DNA of 50,732 nucleotides from an uncultured Pseudomonadales bacterium (GTDB lineage Bacteria > Pseudomonadota > Gammaproteobacteria > Pseudomonadales > UBA7434). The position numbers and the translations under genes are program-made. Below are positions 17,959 to 26,311 of this stretch, in pieces. Numbering within the stretch: position 1 is the stretch's first letter; the number at the start of each line of letters is the position of its first letter. Location of the stretch: positions 1 to 50,732 of the forward strand of contig CAJQKT010000095.1 of assembly GCA_905478995.1 (NCBI GenBank), given 5' to 3'. A model generated the notes under the pieces. The model was not told where the DNA came from, ran no database searches, and worked only from the letters and a program-made list of their open reading frames with translations.

Positions 17959-19167
17959 ATGAAAAACGTTGTTTTGTCTTTAATGAATCGCCTCTCGACA
18001 CGCGCTTTGGCCGGCATTGTCATCTATTTATTTTGTGTGCAAGCTTTTGGCCAAGTGGCTGGGTCGGGTAGCGCTATGCTTATGCCGTCGCCACCGCAGT
18101 TAGCTGCAAGTAGCTATTTGCTATTAGATGCGCACACGGGCAAGGTCATTGTTGAACATAATGCCGACCAGCAATTACCACCAGCTAGCCTCACAAAAAT
18201 CATGACCGGCTATATTGTTTCTAGTGAGCTTACCAAGGGAAGTATTCGTGCCGACGACAAAGTTCCCGTAAGCGTTAAGGCCTGGAAGACGAAGGGCTCG
18301 CGTATGTTCATACGAGAGGGCACTGAAGTCTTACTCGAGGATTTATTGCGCGGTGTGATCATCCAGTCGGGCAATGATGCAAGTGTTGCGTTGGCTGAAT
18401 ACATTGCTGGAGATGAGGCTGCATTTGCTTCTTTGATGACGCAGCAGGCAAAATTGTTAGGTATGTCGTATACGCAATTTAAAAACGCAACTGGCTTGCC
18501 GGCTGAAGGGCATGTCACTACTGCAAGAGATTTGTCTATTTTAGCGAGCGCATTAGTGCGTAATTTTCCTAATCACTATGGTCTCTATGCCGAGAAGGAA
18601 TTTACCTATAACAACATAACACAGCCTAATCGAAACGGTTTATTGTGGACTGACCAAAATGTAGATGGCATGAAAACAGGTCATACCGAGGAGGCTGGTT
18701 ATTGCTTAGTAGCATCTTCTAAGCGTAATGATATGCGATTAATTTCTGTTGTCTTGGGCGCTAAGAGTTTGCGTGCTAGAGAGCAGGAAACTAAAAAATT
18801 ACTTGCGTATGGATTTCGATATTACAAGACACAGACTTTATATAAGGCCGATGAGCCTTTAAATGTGGCGAAGGTTTGGGCGGGGCAGGAAAAGCAGGTA
18901 GCTTTAGTTTTGGCAGAGGATTTGAGCGTGACAATCCCTCGTGATCAGCAAGATTCGTTGCAGGCTAATATTGAAGTTGATCGTGAAATTATTGCTCCTG
19001 TTCTTGCAGGCAAAGTATATGGGCAGTTGAATCTTTCGCTTAACGGTGAGCTACTTGCGCAGCGTGACCTAGTGGCGGGTGTTGCGGTAGAGCCGGCAGG
19101 ATTTTTTGTGCGAATATGGGATCAGCTCATTTTATTTGTACGCGGTATACTGGGTTTTACAGCCTAA
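17959..19167 (+). CDS. dacA: D-alanyl-D-alanine carboxypeptidase (PBP5/6 family)
   Basis: DacA trims the terminal D-Ala from peptidoglycan pentapeptides in the periplasm. The 402-residue protein has a signal peptide ending near residue 31. All three penicillin-binding motifs are present: Ser77-Leu-Thr-Lys80 in PPASLTK, Ser137-Gly-Asn139 in IIQSGND, and Lys239-Thr-Gly241 in GMKTGHTEEAG. A C-terminal beta domain ends in an amphipathic membrane-anchoring helix (FFVRIWDQLILFVRGILG). The ATG at 17959 lacks a strong ribosome binding site. The TATAAT at 17955-17960 overlaps the start codon and is not its promoter. Confidence 0.96.
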   Translation: MKNVVLSLMNRLSTRALAGIVIYLFCVQAFGQVAGSGSAMLMPSPPQLAASSYLLLDAHTGKVIVEHNADQQLPPASLTKIMTGYIVSSELTKGSIRADDKVPVSVKAWKTKGSRMFIREGTEVLLEDLLRGVIIQSGNDASVALAEYIAGDEAAFASLMTQQAKLLGMSYTQFKNATGLPAEGHVTTARDLSILASALVRNFPNHYGLYAEKEFTYNNITQPNRNGLLWTDQNVDGMKTGHTEEAGYCLVASSKRNDMRLISVVLGAKSLRAREQETKKLLAYGFRYYKTQTLYKADEPLNVAKVWAGQEKQVALVLAEDLSVTIPRDQQDSLQANIEVDREIIAPVLAGKVYGQLNLSLNGELLAQRDLVAGVAVEPAGFFVRIWDQLILFVRGILGFTA

Positions 19168-19208
19168 TCAAGCTTTTGCGCTCATCCTTATGATACGTGG
19201 CAACCACT

Positions 19209-19508
19209 ATGTCAAAATTCATTTCAGATAAAACGCTGGCGCCGGATCAAGACGCAGCCAAAATCATTTTTCCTTGCCAATATCCCATTAAAATTTTGGG
19301 AAGCGCTTCGGTTGACTTTGAAGTGCGCGTGCTTGAGGTGGTTGCCCAGCATGTGAGTCATTTCGATAGCAGTACAATTAGCCGCCGTGACAGTAATAAA
19401 GGCAGCTTTCGCTCAATTACGGTCACCATAACCGCAACGGGTGAGCAGCAACTGGATACATTGCACAGGGCTTTGCTGAAGGTTGAGCAGGTTAAAATGG
19501 TGCTTTAG
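19209..19508 (+). CDS. ybeD: YbeD-family (DUF493) protein
   Basis: This 99-residue protein matches the DUF493/YbeD family: FPCQYPIKILG near the N-terminus, then VVAQHV, SNKGSFRSITVTITATG and a C-terminal ending VEQVKMVL, nearly as in E. coli YbeD. The family has a ferredoxin-like, ACT-related fold, and its molecular role is unknown. The gene sits between dacA and lipB as in E. coli and Pseudomonas, which led to the old name lipoate regulatory protein. GTG at 19197 is an alternative start four codons upstream; neither has a clear ribosome binding site. Confidence 0.92.
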   Translation: MSKFISDKTLAPDQDAAKIIFPCQYPIKILGSASVDFEVRVLEVVAQHVSHFDSSTISRRDSNKGSFRSITVTITATGEQQLDTLHRALLKVEQVKMVL

Positions 19509-19538
19509 AAAAATTATTAAATGTAGCCCTAATTTTTC
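19508..19538 (+). terminator. AT-rich inverted repeat between ybeD and lipB
   Basis: GAAAAATTA and TAATTTTTC form a perfect nine-pair inverted repeat around a 13-base loop, beginning at the last base of the ybeD stop. The stem is AT-rich, and its second arm carries the T run. It may act as a weak terminator or attenuator before lipB, which starts 23 bases later. Confidence 0.4.
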
Positions 19539-19561
19539 ATCAATCAATTGTGTGACCAATC

Positions 19562-20245
19562 GTGACTGCGCAACTGCCTGCATTGCAAGTTAAAAGTTTC
19601 CTCGCCGAGCCGCCGCTAGACTATCAGCCGGTGCTCGATGCTATGCGAGCCTTCACTCGTGTAAGAACAACTGATACAGCCGACGAGCTGTGGATCCTTG
19701 AGCACTCAGCGGTATATACCTTGGGTCAGGCTGCTGATCGAGCGCACATTCTCAATAGCGATAATATACCTGTAGTGAAGGTTGATCGAGGTGGGCAGGT
19801 GACGTTCCATGGCCCCGGTCAGCTGATGTTTTATTTGCTAGCCGATCTGCACCGTTTAGATATAGGCGTTCGGCGTTTGGTAGAGATTTTGGAAGAGAGT
19901 GTTATAGAAACGCTTGCTCATTATGGTGTCCATGCAGTGGGGGATCGTAATGCTCCGGGTGTTTATGTTGAGGGAGAAAAGATTGCAGCCCTCGGACTTC
20001 GTATTAGCCGCGGCTGTAGTTACCACGGTTTATGTCTTAATTATGATTTTGACCCAGCCCCTTTTTTCGGTATCAATCCTTGTGGCTACGCTCAAATGAA
20101 AGTAACCCAGATCCGAGAACAGCTTATTACTGTGCCAAGTAAACCGGCATTAGTTGAACATTTTATCCAAATGCTAAGCCGGCGATTAGGTTACCTCCAC
20201 GTTAATGAAGAGCAGCGTATTTGGAGTAATGAAGATCATAGCTAG
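19562..20245 (+). CDS. lipB: Octanoyltransferase LipB
   Basis: LipB moves the octanoyl group from acyl carrier protein to lipoyl domains of 2-oxoacid dehydrogenases and the glycine cleavage H protein. The 227-residue protein has RGGQVTFHGPGQ at 76-87, Lys140 in VEGEKIAALG and Cys174 in INPCGY; Lys and Cys form the catalytic dyad. The start is GTG at 19562. The usual downstream partner lipA (lipoyl synthase) is not here: the next gene on this strand is an AEC transporter, and lipA is not elsewhere in the window. Confidence 0.96.
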   Translation: MTAQLPALQVKSFLAEPPLDYQPVLDAMRAFTRVRTTDTADELWILEHSAVYTLGQAADRAHILNSDNIPVVKVDRGGQVTFHGPGQLMFYLLADLHRLDIGVRRLVEILEESVIETLAHYGVHAVGDRNAPGVYVEGEKIAALGLRISRGCSYHGLCLNYDFDPAPFFGINPCGYAQMKVTQIREQLITVPSKPALVEHFIQMLSRRLGYLHVNEEQRIWSNEDHS

Positions 20246-20353
20246 ATTCTGTTCGATCAGTCTTGCACCGCAAAGCGCTCGGAATTTTTTAGTCGTTTAA
20301 ATGCTGCCTCATACTGATAGTTCTGAATAATAGATGGCCCATAGGTTTTGCAA

Positions 20354-21262
20354 ATGATGACGTACGGTTTAGCGTTGGGAAGCTTGCTAGCAGGCATTTT
20401 ACTAAAAAAATTTTTAGCCTCGACCGATCGTCCGCTCAGAGCCATCAATACCTATATTATTTGGCTTGCACTACCAGCCGTTATTTTTAGTACCTTGCCT
20501 GATATGCAATTTAGTACTAAGTTGCTCTTACCGTTGCTGACTCCGTGGCTACTGATTGCACTTTCATTTCTCGTGATTTACCCGCTGGCATCTCGCCTGC
20601 ATTGGTGTGTAGAAATTAAAATTGCTGTCACGTTGATGATTGGTCTGGGTAACACAGCTTTTTTTGGTGTGCCGCTAGTCAAGCTATTGCTCGGTGCTGG
20701 CGCGGTGCCGGCGGCGATTATCTACGATCAATTAGGTAGCTTTATTATATTGTCGGTTGTGGCGACAGCGGCAGTCGCTGTGTATTCAGGCGATGGAAAA
20801 CGGCCGAGTGTGAAGAGCATACTTTGGAAGGTAGTTCGTTTCCCGCCGTTTATTAGTCTCTTGTTGGCCCTATTGCTGCCGTCCACCGAAGCTCTGGCGG
20901 GCTTGCTTCCGTTGCTGTCTTTGTTGGGTAATACGATTTTACCGTTGGCCATGTTGATGGTGGGATTGCAATTTAGTATTCAAGTTGAGCCTGCCTATAA
21001 GTGGCCTGTTTTCACCGTTATAGCAGGGAAATTATTGGTGACGCCGCTGATAGTCATTGCAGTGGGCATGTTTTTTACTAGTAATCCTCAGGTATTTAAC
21101 GCGACATTGATACAAAGCGCTATGCCACCAATGGTGACTCCGGCCATATTATTAATTGGAGCGGGATTGGTGCCAAGATTTGTCGCGACTACTCTGGGCC
21201 TGGCAACACTATGCGCTTTTGTGACAGTGCCGTTATGGATAATGCACTGGGGTTTTTTCTAG
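20354..21262 (+). CDS. AEC-family (auxin efflux carrier-like) transporter
   Basis: The 302-residue protein is almost entirely hydrophobic with about ten membrane segments, and shows AEC-family features such as GLGNTAFFGVPLV, IYDQLGSFI and the C-terminal QSAMPPMVTPAILL. Bacterial members export small carboxylates such as malonate or malate, but the substrate here cannot be predicted. ATG at 20354 is used, with ATAGG about eight bases upstream; an ATG directly after it is equally possible. It is convergent with lnt and occupies the space where lipA and leuS-lptE-holA are often found. The gap of 108 bases after lipB shows no clear promoter. Confidence 0.88.
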   Translation: MMTYGLALGSLLAGILLKKFLASTDRPLRAINTYIIWLALPAVIFSTLPDMQFSTKLLLPLLTPWLLIALSFLVIYPLASRLHWCVEIKIAVTLMIGLGNTAFFGVPLVKLLLGAGAVPAAIIYDQLGSFIILSVVATAAVAVYSGDGKRPSVKSILWKVVRFPPFISLLLALLLPSTEALAGLLPLLSLLGNTILPLAMLMVGLQFSIQVEPAYKWPVFTVIAGKLLVTPLIVIAVGMFFTSNPQVFNATLIQSAMPPMVTPAILLIGAGLVPRFVATTLGLATLCAFVTVPLWIMHWGFF

Positions 21263-21347
21263 ATGACGCTTCATCACAGCATGCTTCAACCCTGCATGAA
21301 CCATCGAAGAAGGAGGCCGAATAAGCGGTTGTGGCGTGGCAGGCGAG

Positions 21348-22883
21348 TTACATTTTTCGGCTATAGCCATAGCTATACAAAGCAATAATAATCCCGATAT
21401 TTAATGTCGGGATTAGCCAATAGCCACTGTGTCCCCATGGTGTCAGTCCTTGATATAAGTAAAAAGAACCGCGCAATGTTTCTCGTTCAAACTGTGCAGT
21501 ACGCGCCGTAATAACGCCTTTTGTGTTGATAACAGCTGAAATCCCGCTACCAGTGCTGCGCAAGACATAGCGTCCGTTCTCGCGCGCGCGCATTTGAGCC
21601 ATCTGCAGATGCTGCACAGGGCCAAAGGATGCCCCGAACCAAGCGTCATTACTGACTGTTATCAATACATCGCTAAGTTGAGCTGTCTTGGCGGTAAGTG
21701 CCGGATAAACTATTTCATAGCAGATCAATGGTCGAGCTTGCCAGTCGTGTATTTTGATAGCCGCTTGATGAGTTGGCCCTGGTTGCATGCTTGTCATGGG
21801 TAGGTTAAAAACTTTCATTAACCGCCCAACGATATTTTCGAAAGGGATGAACTCGCCAAATGGTACTAGCTGGCGTTTGTGATAAAGCCCTTCAGCGTGT
21901 CCGGTGCCCGCCACACTATTATGAACCCGCCAACGTTTGTCCTTAGTGTCGTAAAATCGATAGGGCACACCGGTAAGAAGGGCGCTGTTGCTAGTACTTG
22001 CCATTTCGCCCATGCGGTTGATAAAAGATTTGCTCGAGGTGTAGTCATTGGCGATTGCGGCCTCAGGCCAAATAACCAGTTCGTTCGATTCCCACTCATC
22101 GCGACTCATGTCAGCATAGAGTTGCAAGCTAGAGGCGAGCTGTTCAGGTTGCCATTTTTCATGCTGAGAAATATTCGCTTGGATCAGACTAACCGAACGC
22201 GCCGCGCCCGTTTTTTGCGACCACTCTATGGTATCGATGAGAGGAGCGAGTAGCCAACACAGTAAAGTTGCAGATAATACTGCTTTGATTGTGAGGCTCC
22301 GATCTGTCTTTGAGTTAGGCTGAAGGGACCGCCCAAGCACATAAACGCCGGCACCACTAGCATAGATAATAAAGCTAATACCATACACACCGATGAGCGG
22401 CGCCCAGCTTCCCAGTACCCATTCCGTTTGGCTGTAGCCGGCAAATAACCACGGAAAACCTGAAAACAGCCAAGTGCGCAACCACTCGGTGAACACGCCG
22501 GTAGCCGCAAACATGAGAATAGATTGACTGCGGCTAGAGCTGTGGCTTGTGTGGATATTGCAAAAAAAAGAAAAAGTAAACCAAGAAGCTGCATTGATCA
22601 GCGCCAATGACAGGCAAAAAATAAATGTTAGAAGGCACGCCAATGGGATGGGCATATAGCCAAATTCGTGAATGCTAACGAATACCCATGAGGCGCCGCT
22701 AATAAACAAACTAAAGCTAAACAACAATGCACGATAAAATGCATCTAATGGTTTTTTATTATTGAGTAAGTGAAAAAGTATTGCGGCGGCCACTAATGCC
22801 AAGGGCCAGAGGTTGAATGGCGCCATAGATAGCGTCAGAGATAGACCACCCAAAATGGCAAGCACTGCGTCGCGTAGATTCAT
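21348..22883 (-). CDS. lnt: Apolipoprotein N-acyltransferase
   Basis: Lnt adds the third acyl chain to the N-terminal cysteine of outer-membrane lipoproteins, using phospholipid as donor. The 511-residue protein has about seven N-terminal membrane segments and a periplasmic nitrilase-like domain. The catalytic triad is visible: Glu274 in VIWPEAAIAND, Lys336 in YHKRQLVPFGEF and Cys388 in PLICYEIVYP. A final membrane helix closes the protein. It is last in the minus-strand operon ybeZ-ybeY-corC-lnt, separated from corC by 89 bases that contain a GC-rich hairpin. Confidence 0.95.
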   Translation of the reverse strand: MNLRDAVLAILGGLSLTLSMAPFNLWPLALVAAAILFHLLNNKKPLDAFYRALLFSFSLFISGASWVFVSIHEFGYMPIPLACLLTFIFCLSLALINAASWFTFSFFCNIHTSHSSSRSQSILMFAATGVFTEWLRTWLFSGFPWLFAGYSQTEWVLGSWAPLIGVYGISFIIYASGAGVYVLGRSLQPNSKTDRSLTIKAVLSATLLCWLLAPLIDTIEWSQKTGAARSVSLIQANISQHEKWQPEQLASSLQLYADMSRDEWESNELVIWPEAAIANDYTSSKSFINRMGEMASTSNSALLTGVPYRFYDTKDKRWRVHNSVAGTGHAEGLYHKRQLVPFGEFIPFENIVGRLMKVFNLPMTSMQPGPTHQAAIKIHDWQARPLICYEIVYPALTAKTAQLSDVLITVSNDAWFGASFGPVQHLQMAQMRARENGRYVLRSTGSGISAVINTKGVITARTAQFERETLRGSFYLYQGLTPWGHSGYWLIPTLNIGIIIALYSYGYSRKM

Positions 22884-22953
22884 AGTTGGAAAGTACGGCT
22901 ATAAGATTGACGGGTTATAGGGTTATTCAATCCCAAGAAAAGTAACCAAATGC

Positions 22954-22968
22954 AGGCTCCGTGAGCCT
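22954..22968 (-). other. Short GC-rich hairpin between corC and lnt
   Basis: AGGCTC and GAGCCT pair perfectly around a three-base loop, four bases after the corC stop on the minus strand. Only a weak T run follows, so partial termination or transcript stabilisation before lnt is more likely than a full stop. The corC end also reads CAATAGCAATAG, an in-frame double TAG. Confidence 0.4.
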
Positions 22969-22972
22969 ATTG

Positions 22973-23890
22973 CTATTGCGTGTGTTTATTTTTTTCTTCA
23001 CCGGCTATTGTCATTCTCAGTAGCCTTACCCGGCGGCTGTCGGCTTGCATCACATGGAAAGTAAATGAATCAATACTGATGTATTCATTTCTTTTTGGTA
23101 GGTGGCCAAAGTTGTTCGTCACAACCCCGCCAATCGTATCAAATTCAATGTCTTCAATTTCAGCCTTAAAAAACGCATTGAATTCTTCGATGGGTGTGAG
23201 TGCACTTACAATATAATGCGTGCCCGAAACTTGACGTATATTTTTGTTCACTTCGTTATCGTGTTCATCTTCAATTTCGCCAACTATTTCTTCAAGCACA
23301 TCTTCAATGGTTACTAGACCTGCCAACGAACCGTACTCGTCAATCACTAATGCCATATGATTACGATCCTCGCGGAATTGCCGTAACAAAACATTTAGGC
23401 GCTTACTTTCGGGCACAAATACCTGCGGTCTTAGTAAGTTGAGAATGTCATTATGGTTTTCTTCTTGCGAAATCAGCGCAGCTTCTGCAGATATCTCGGT
23501 AGAGGCTCCTGTGTCAGTGATTAACCCAAGTAAATCTTTAGTGAGTAGAAGACCCAGTACATCATCTTTGGTCTCGCCGATAACTGGATAGCGGGAATGG
23601 CCTGTGGCAATAATTTTTTCTAGGTTGTCGGCGAATGAATCGGCAGCTTTTAAAACGACCATCTGGGTTCTTGGCACCATGATGTCGCGCGCTTGTTTTT
23701 CTGAGACTTCAAGTGCTCCCTCGATAATTCGTTTGGCATCGTCGTCAATTACTTCGTTTTCTGTAGCGGCACCAACAATTGCCACCATGTCTTCAGTGGT
23801 TTGTGGAGCTGTGCGAAACAAGTTTTTAAATCGTTTCCAGGCGCCGGAGGGGCCTTCGTCATTTTTGGCAGATTGTGAGGAATTATTCAT
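22973..23890 (-). CDS. corC: CBS-domain protein CorC/YbeX
   Basis: The 305-residue protein has no membrane segment. It carries a pair of CBS domains (about 65-200), with ARDIMVPRTQMVVLKA, SRYPVIGETKDDVLGLLLTKDLL and MALVIDEYGSLAGLVTIEDVLEEIVGEIEDE, and a C-terminal CorC_HlyC domain (about 210-295). The family is linked to magnesium/cobalt homeostasis, and CBS pairs bind adenine nucleotides. It sits between ybeY and lnt as in E. coli. The N-terminal part resembles that of YbeX, including the MVAIVGAATENEVIDDDA region. The precise molecular function remains uncertain in the family. Confidence 0.94.
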   Translation of the reverse strand: MNNSSQSAKNDEGPSGAWKRFKNLFRTAPQTTEDMVAIVGAATENEVIDDDAKRIIEGALEVSEKQARDIMVPRTQMVVLKAADSFADNLEKIIATGHSRYPVIGETKDDVLGLLLTKDLLGLITDTGASTEISAEAALISQEENHNDILNLLRPQVFVPESKRLNVLLRQFREDRNHMALVIDEYGSLAGLVTIEDVLEEIVGEIEDEHDNEVNKNIRQVSGTHYIVSALTPIEEFNAFFKAEIEDIEFDTIGGVVTNNFGHLPKRNEYISIDSFTFHVMQADSRRVRLLRMTIAGEEKNKHTQ

Positions 23891-23926
23891 AGGGTTTTTG
23901 GTAAGTTGATTTCCGTTAGTAAGTGG

Positions 23927-24385
23927 TTATTCGTAGGGGTTGGGCAAGGCAATTTTTGCTAGCAGCTCAATTTCAAGTGATTCCATCTTGTTGGCATCAA
24001 GGCTGTGCTCATGGTCGTAGCCTTGTAAGTGCAGCATGCCATGGATCACCATGTGGGCCCAATGTGCCGCTGATTTTTTACCTTGGTCTAGCGCTTCTGC
24101 TTCAATGATTGGGGTGCACATAACAATATCGCCGAGGTGGACGATACCGTCTATAGGATCCATTTGCGCAGGAAATGCCAGTACGTTAGTTGACTTATCA
24201 ACATTGCGATATGTTTTGTTGAGTTTGCGCATGGCTTCTTCGTCGACAACAGCAATGGCGACCTCAGCATTGGTGCTGGCCTTGTTATCTGCATTAACGT
24301 ATGCCAGCTGTGCCCAATCGACAAGTTGCGTGCCAGCAAGCAAGCTAGGCAGGGGCATTTGTGTGTCTATATCAACTTTTAGCAT
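23927..24385 (-). CDS. ybeY: Endoribonuclease / rRNA maturation factor YbeY
   Basis: YbeY is a zinc-dependent single-strand endoribonuclease involved in 16S rRNA 3'-end processing and ribosome quality control. The 152-residue protein has the metal-binding signature H115-G-M-L-H119-L-Q-G-Y-D-H125 and the upstream STNVLAFP and HLGDIVMC segments. The ATG at 24385 lies 32 bases after the ybeZ stop. Repeated AGTGTG words fill this short gap on the + strand. It is part of the ybeZ-ybeY-corC-lnt operon. Confidence 0.96.
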   Translation of the reverse strand: MLKVDIDTQMPLPSLLAGTQLVDWAQLAYVNADNKASTNAEVAIAVVDEEAMRKLNKTYRNVDKSTNVLAFPAQMDPIDGIVHLGDIVMCTPIIEAEALDQGKKSAAHWAHMVIHGMLHLQGYDHEHSLDANKMESLEIELLAKIALPNPYE

Positions 24386-24417
24386 AGTGTGGCGTAGTGT
24401 GCGTTTTGCAAGTGTGT

Positions 24418-25455
24418 TTAATTTCGGTTGGTGTTTTTAATATGACTGGAGTGCGTGCTGTCAGTCTCTTCATGGTCGGCATAGGCCTCAACAATACGTT
24501 GTACTAACGGGTGGCGTACAACGTCTTTAGAGTTGAATTGTGTGAAGGTGATTCCGGGTATATTTTGCAACACCTTTTTAACATGGAGTAAGCCCGATTG
24601 TTGTCGGCTGGGTAGATCAATTTGTGTGTCGTCGCCGGTTATTACAGCGGTTGAGCCAAAGCCAATACGGGTTAAAAACATTTTCATTTGCTCACGAGTG
24701 GTGTTTTGGCTCTCGTCTAAAATAATAAAGCTGTTGTTTAGGGTTCGCCCACGCATAAAGGCAAGAGGCGCCACTTCAATGATATTTTTTTCCATTTTCT
24801 TACTGACTTGATCTACGCCCATCATTTCGTAGAGTGCATCGTATAGCGGCCGTAAATAAGGATCGATTTTCTGCGTTAAGTCGCCAGGCAGAAAACCTAG
24901 TTTTTCGCCGGCTTCGACAGCGGGGCGAACCAGTAAGATACGCTCTACCCGATGTGCCTCGAGCGCTTCTACGGCCGCAGCTACGGCTAGCCAAGTTTTT
25001 CCCGTGCCGGCAGGCCCTACGCCAAAATTGATGTCATTAGCGCGAATGGCATCGATATAATTAATTTGGTTTGAGCCACGTGGACGAATAAATTTTTTGC
25101 GGGTTTGTATGCCATGGTTGGATTCAGGCTGATTGACTTCGGCGGCGGTAAGGTCGAGTTTTTCTTTGCTCATAAGTTGTTGTAAGCCTGCCTGTTGGAG
25201 ATGTAAATGAATAGATTCTGGCGTTAGGTCATTACGCGCAGTTTCGTTATAAAGTGTAAGAATGAGTGTTGACGCTGTGGATGAAGCTTCATTGCTGCCA
25301 TTTAATTGAAAGCGATTGCCGCGGTTTCGAATGCGGACGCCAAGCCGACTTTCAATGTGGCGCAGATGCTCATCGAATTTTCCGCATAACTTGGCAAGCC
25401 TTTGCGAGTCATTGGGCTCGAGGACGAGCTGGGTTGAGGGGAAACTGGTGTTCAA
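24418..25455 (-). CDS. ybeZ: PhoH-like ATPase YbeZ
   Basis: YbeZ is a cytosolic PhoH-family P-loop ATPase that works with YbeY in rRNA processing. The Walker A motif is GPAGTGKT at 147-154, the Walker B-like segment is [12 protein letters not shown], and [10 protein letters not shown] follows. The N-terminal region [24 protein letters not shown] aligns with E. coli YbeZ from its first residues, so the TTG at 25455 is the probable start even though no ATG is available. The length of 345 matches the family. The C-terminus is polar and His/Thr-rich. It leads the minus-strand operon. Confidence 0.94.
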   Translation of the reverse strand: MNTSFPSTQLVLEPNDSQRLAKLCGKFDEHLRHIESRLGVRIRNRGNRFQLNGSNEASSTASTLILTLYNETARNDLTPESIHLHLQQAGLQQLMSKEKLDLTAAEVNQPESNHGIQTRKKFIRPRGSNQINYIDAIRANDINFGVGPAGTGKTWLAVAAAVEALEAHRVERILLVRPAVEAGEKLGFLPGDLTQKIDPYLRPLYDALYEMMGVDQVSKKMEKNIIEVAPLAFMRGRTLNNSFIILDESQNTTREQMKMFLTRIGFGSTAVITGDDTQIDLPSRQQSGLLHVKKVLQNIPGITFTQFNSKDVVRHPLVQRIVEAYADHEETDSTHSSHIKNTNRN

Positions 25456-25767
25456 GATGAGACAGCGACAGCCTGGAGAATCGGGGGTGCACAGTGATCA
25501 TTACTAATTAAGCAACTCGGCTGCTTGCTCTGTGGCAAGCTTAGAAAAATCTTAGGAGGCATAATCAGTGGTCCGCGCAAAGCGTTGGTAAAATATCATT
25601 ATAAAAAAACATTGGGTTATTCAAAACAACTCAAGCATAACGAACAAACAGGGGGTCTGCATAGGCCTGACAAATCGCACCAAAGTGGTGCAATCTGTTG
25701 TGTTGAGCTCTGAACCGCTTATTTTGGCGTCACTGCGCTTCAGCTGGCTTTTTTGCGGTGCTCTCTT
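25456..25767. other. 312-base gap between ybeZ and the DUF1820 gene
   Basis: No convincing gene is present. On the minus strand it is the upstream region of ybeZ. It holds the candidate promoter at 25598-25635, a six-pair hairpin GCTTGC/GCAAGC at 25523-25540 and a six-pair hairpin GCACCA/TGGTGC at 25677-25691. Neither hairpin has a T tract in the orientation needed for a terminator. Open frames on the + strand here are short and look non-coding. Confidence 0.5.
25598..25635 (-). promoter_or_regulatory. Candidate heat-shock/sigma70 promoter for ybeZ-ybeY-corC-lnt
   Basis: On the minus strand, CTTGAG (25630-25635) and CCCAAT (25611-25616) are separated by 13 bases and resemble the sigma32 consensus CTTGAA/CCCCAT. 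A perfect TATAAT (25598-25603) with TTGAAT 15 bases upstream could serve sigma70. The E. coli ybeZ operon is known to be heat-inducible, so the match is plausible. It lies about 145 bases before the ybeZ start. Confidence 0.35.
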
Positions 25768-26106
25768 TTAGTCGGGGTCGACCATGCCCTGTGGGCGGGC
25801 TCTGCGAGGCAGATTGAGGCGGGTAACATTTTCGCCTTTGCCGTCACAAATTTTAGCAACACCTTCTTTTTCCACCTCGTCTATCCTGATGAGTGAGTGC
25901 AGAGGTATATAGCTGCGTGATACAGAGGCAAATTCTGTTTTGAGCTTTTCTTCGCTCGGATCAACAATCATTTGCGATCGTTCACCAAATACGAATTCTT
26001 CGATTTCGATGAATCCATACATATCACTTTGGTATACCTGTCGAGCATACACTTCGTATATTTCGTTTTGGTTCTGAAAAATAACCTTATAAACCGGATC
26101 GGGCAT
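25768..26106 (-). CDS. DUF1820-family protein
   Basis: The 112-residue protein matches the DUF1820 family found in Pseudomonas and relatives: PVYKVIFQNQNEIYEVYARQ, then SDMYGFIEIEEFVFGER, VDPSEEKLKTEF, SRSYIPLHSLIRIDEVEKEG and a variable proline-rich tail. The function is unknown and no catalytic motif is visible. The start at 26106 gives the family N-terminus (MPDPVYK); an open frame extends 48 codons further but has no homologous sequence. AGGAG lies 13 bases upstream, which is a little far. It is divergent from miaB and upstream of ybeZ on the same strand, an association conserved in related genomes. Confidence 0.85.
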   Translation of the reverse strand: MPDPVYKVIFQNQNEIYEVYARQVYQSDMYGFIEIEEFVFGERSQMIVDPSEEKLKTEFASVSRSYIPLHSLIRIDEVEKEGVAKICDGKGENVTRLNLPRRARPQGMVDPD

Positions 26107-26213
26107 GGGCGAAAAGATACTCCTGAAAAGTCGCTCATTACTACATGTGGCCGAGTAGACCATTTCTTCACGCATAATACCATGCTTACTAGGGTCAGGT
26201 CGGCAGCGCATGG

Positions 26214-26259
26214 CCAATATTGGTATACTTGAGCTGTTTTTGTTAGCCAACAGCTAACA
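26214..26259 (+). promoter_or_regulatory. miaB promoter candidate with two inverted repeats
   Basis: In the divergent region between the DUF1820 gene and miaB, TGGTATACT (26221-26229) is an extended -10 promoter element. It overlaps a perfect 10-base palindrome CCAATATTGG (26214-26223). A second inverted repeat, TGTTAGC/GCTAACA with a five-base loop (26241-26259), would lie at about +5 to +24. Either repeat could be an operator; the second could be a leader stem. Confidence 0.4.
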
Positions 26260-26311
26260 GCGACGTCTGTATTATCGATTCACTCATTCCTCCTACCGAC
26301 TGTTAAGACCT

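Noticed and set aside
17955-17960. Perfect TATAAT just before dacA
   Set aside because: It overlaps the dacA start codon, so it cannot be the dacA promoter, and no matching -35 was seen for a downstream promoter.
25523-25540. GCTTGC/GCAAGC hairpin as a terminator
   Set aside because: No T tract follows on either strand in the useful direction, and it lies upstream of ybeZ rather than after a gene.
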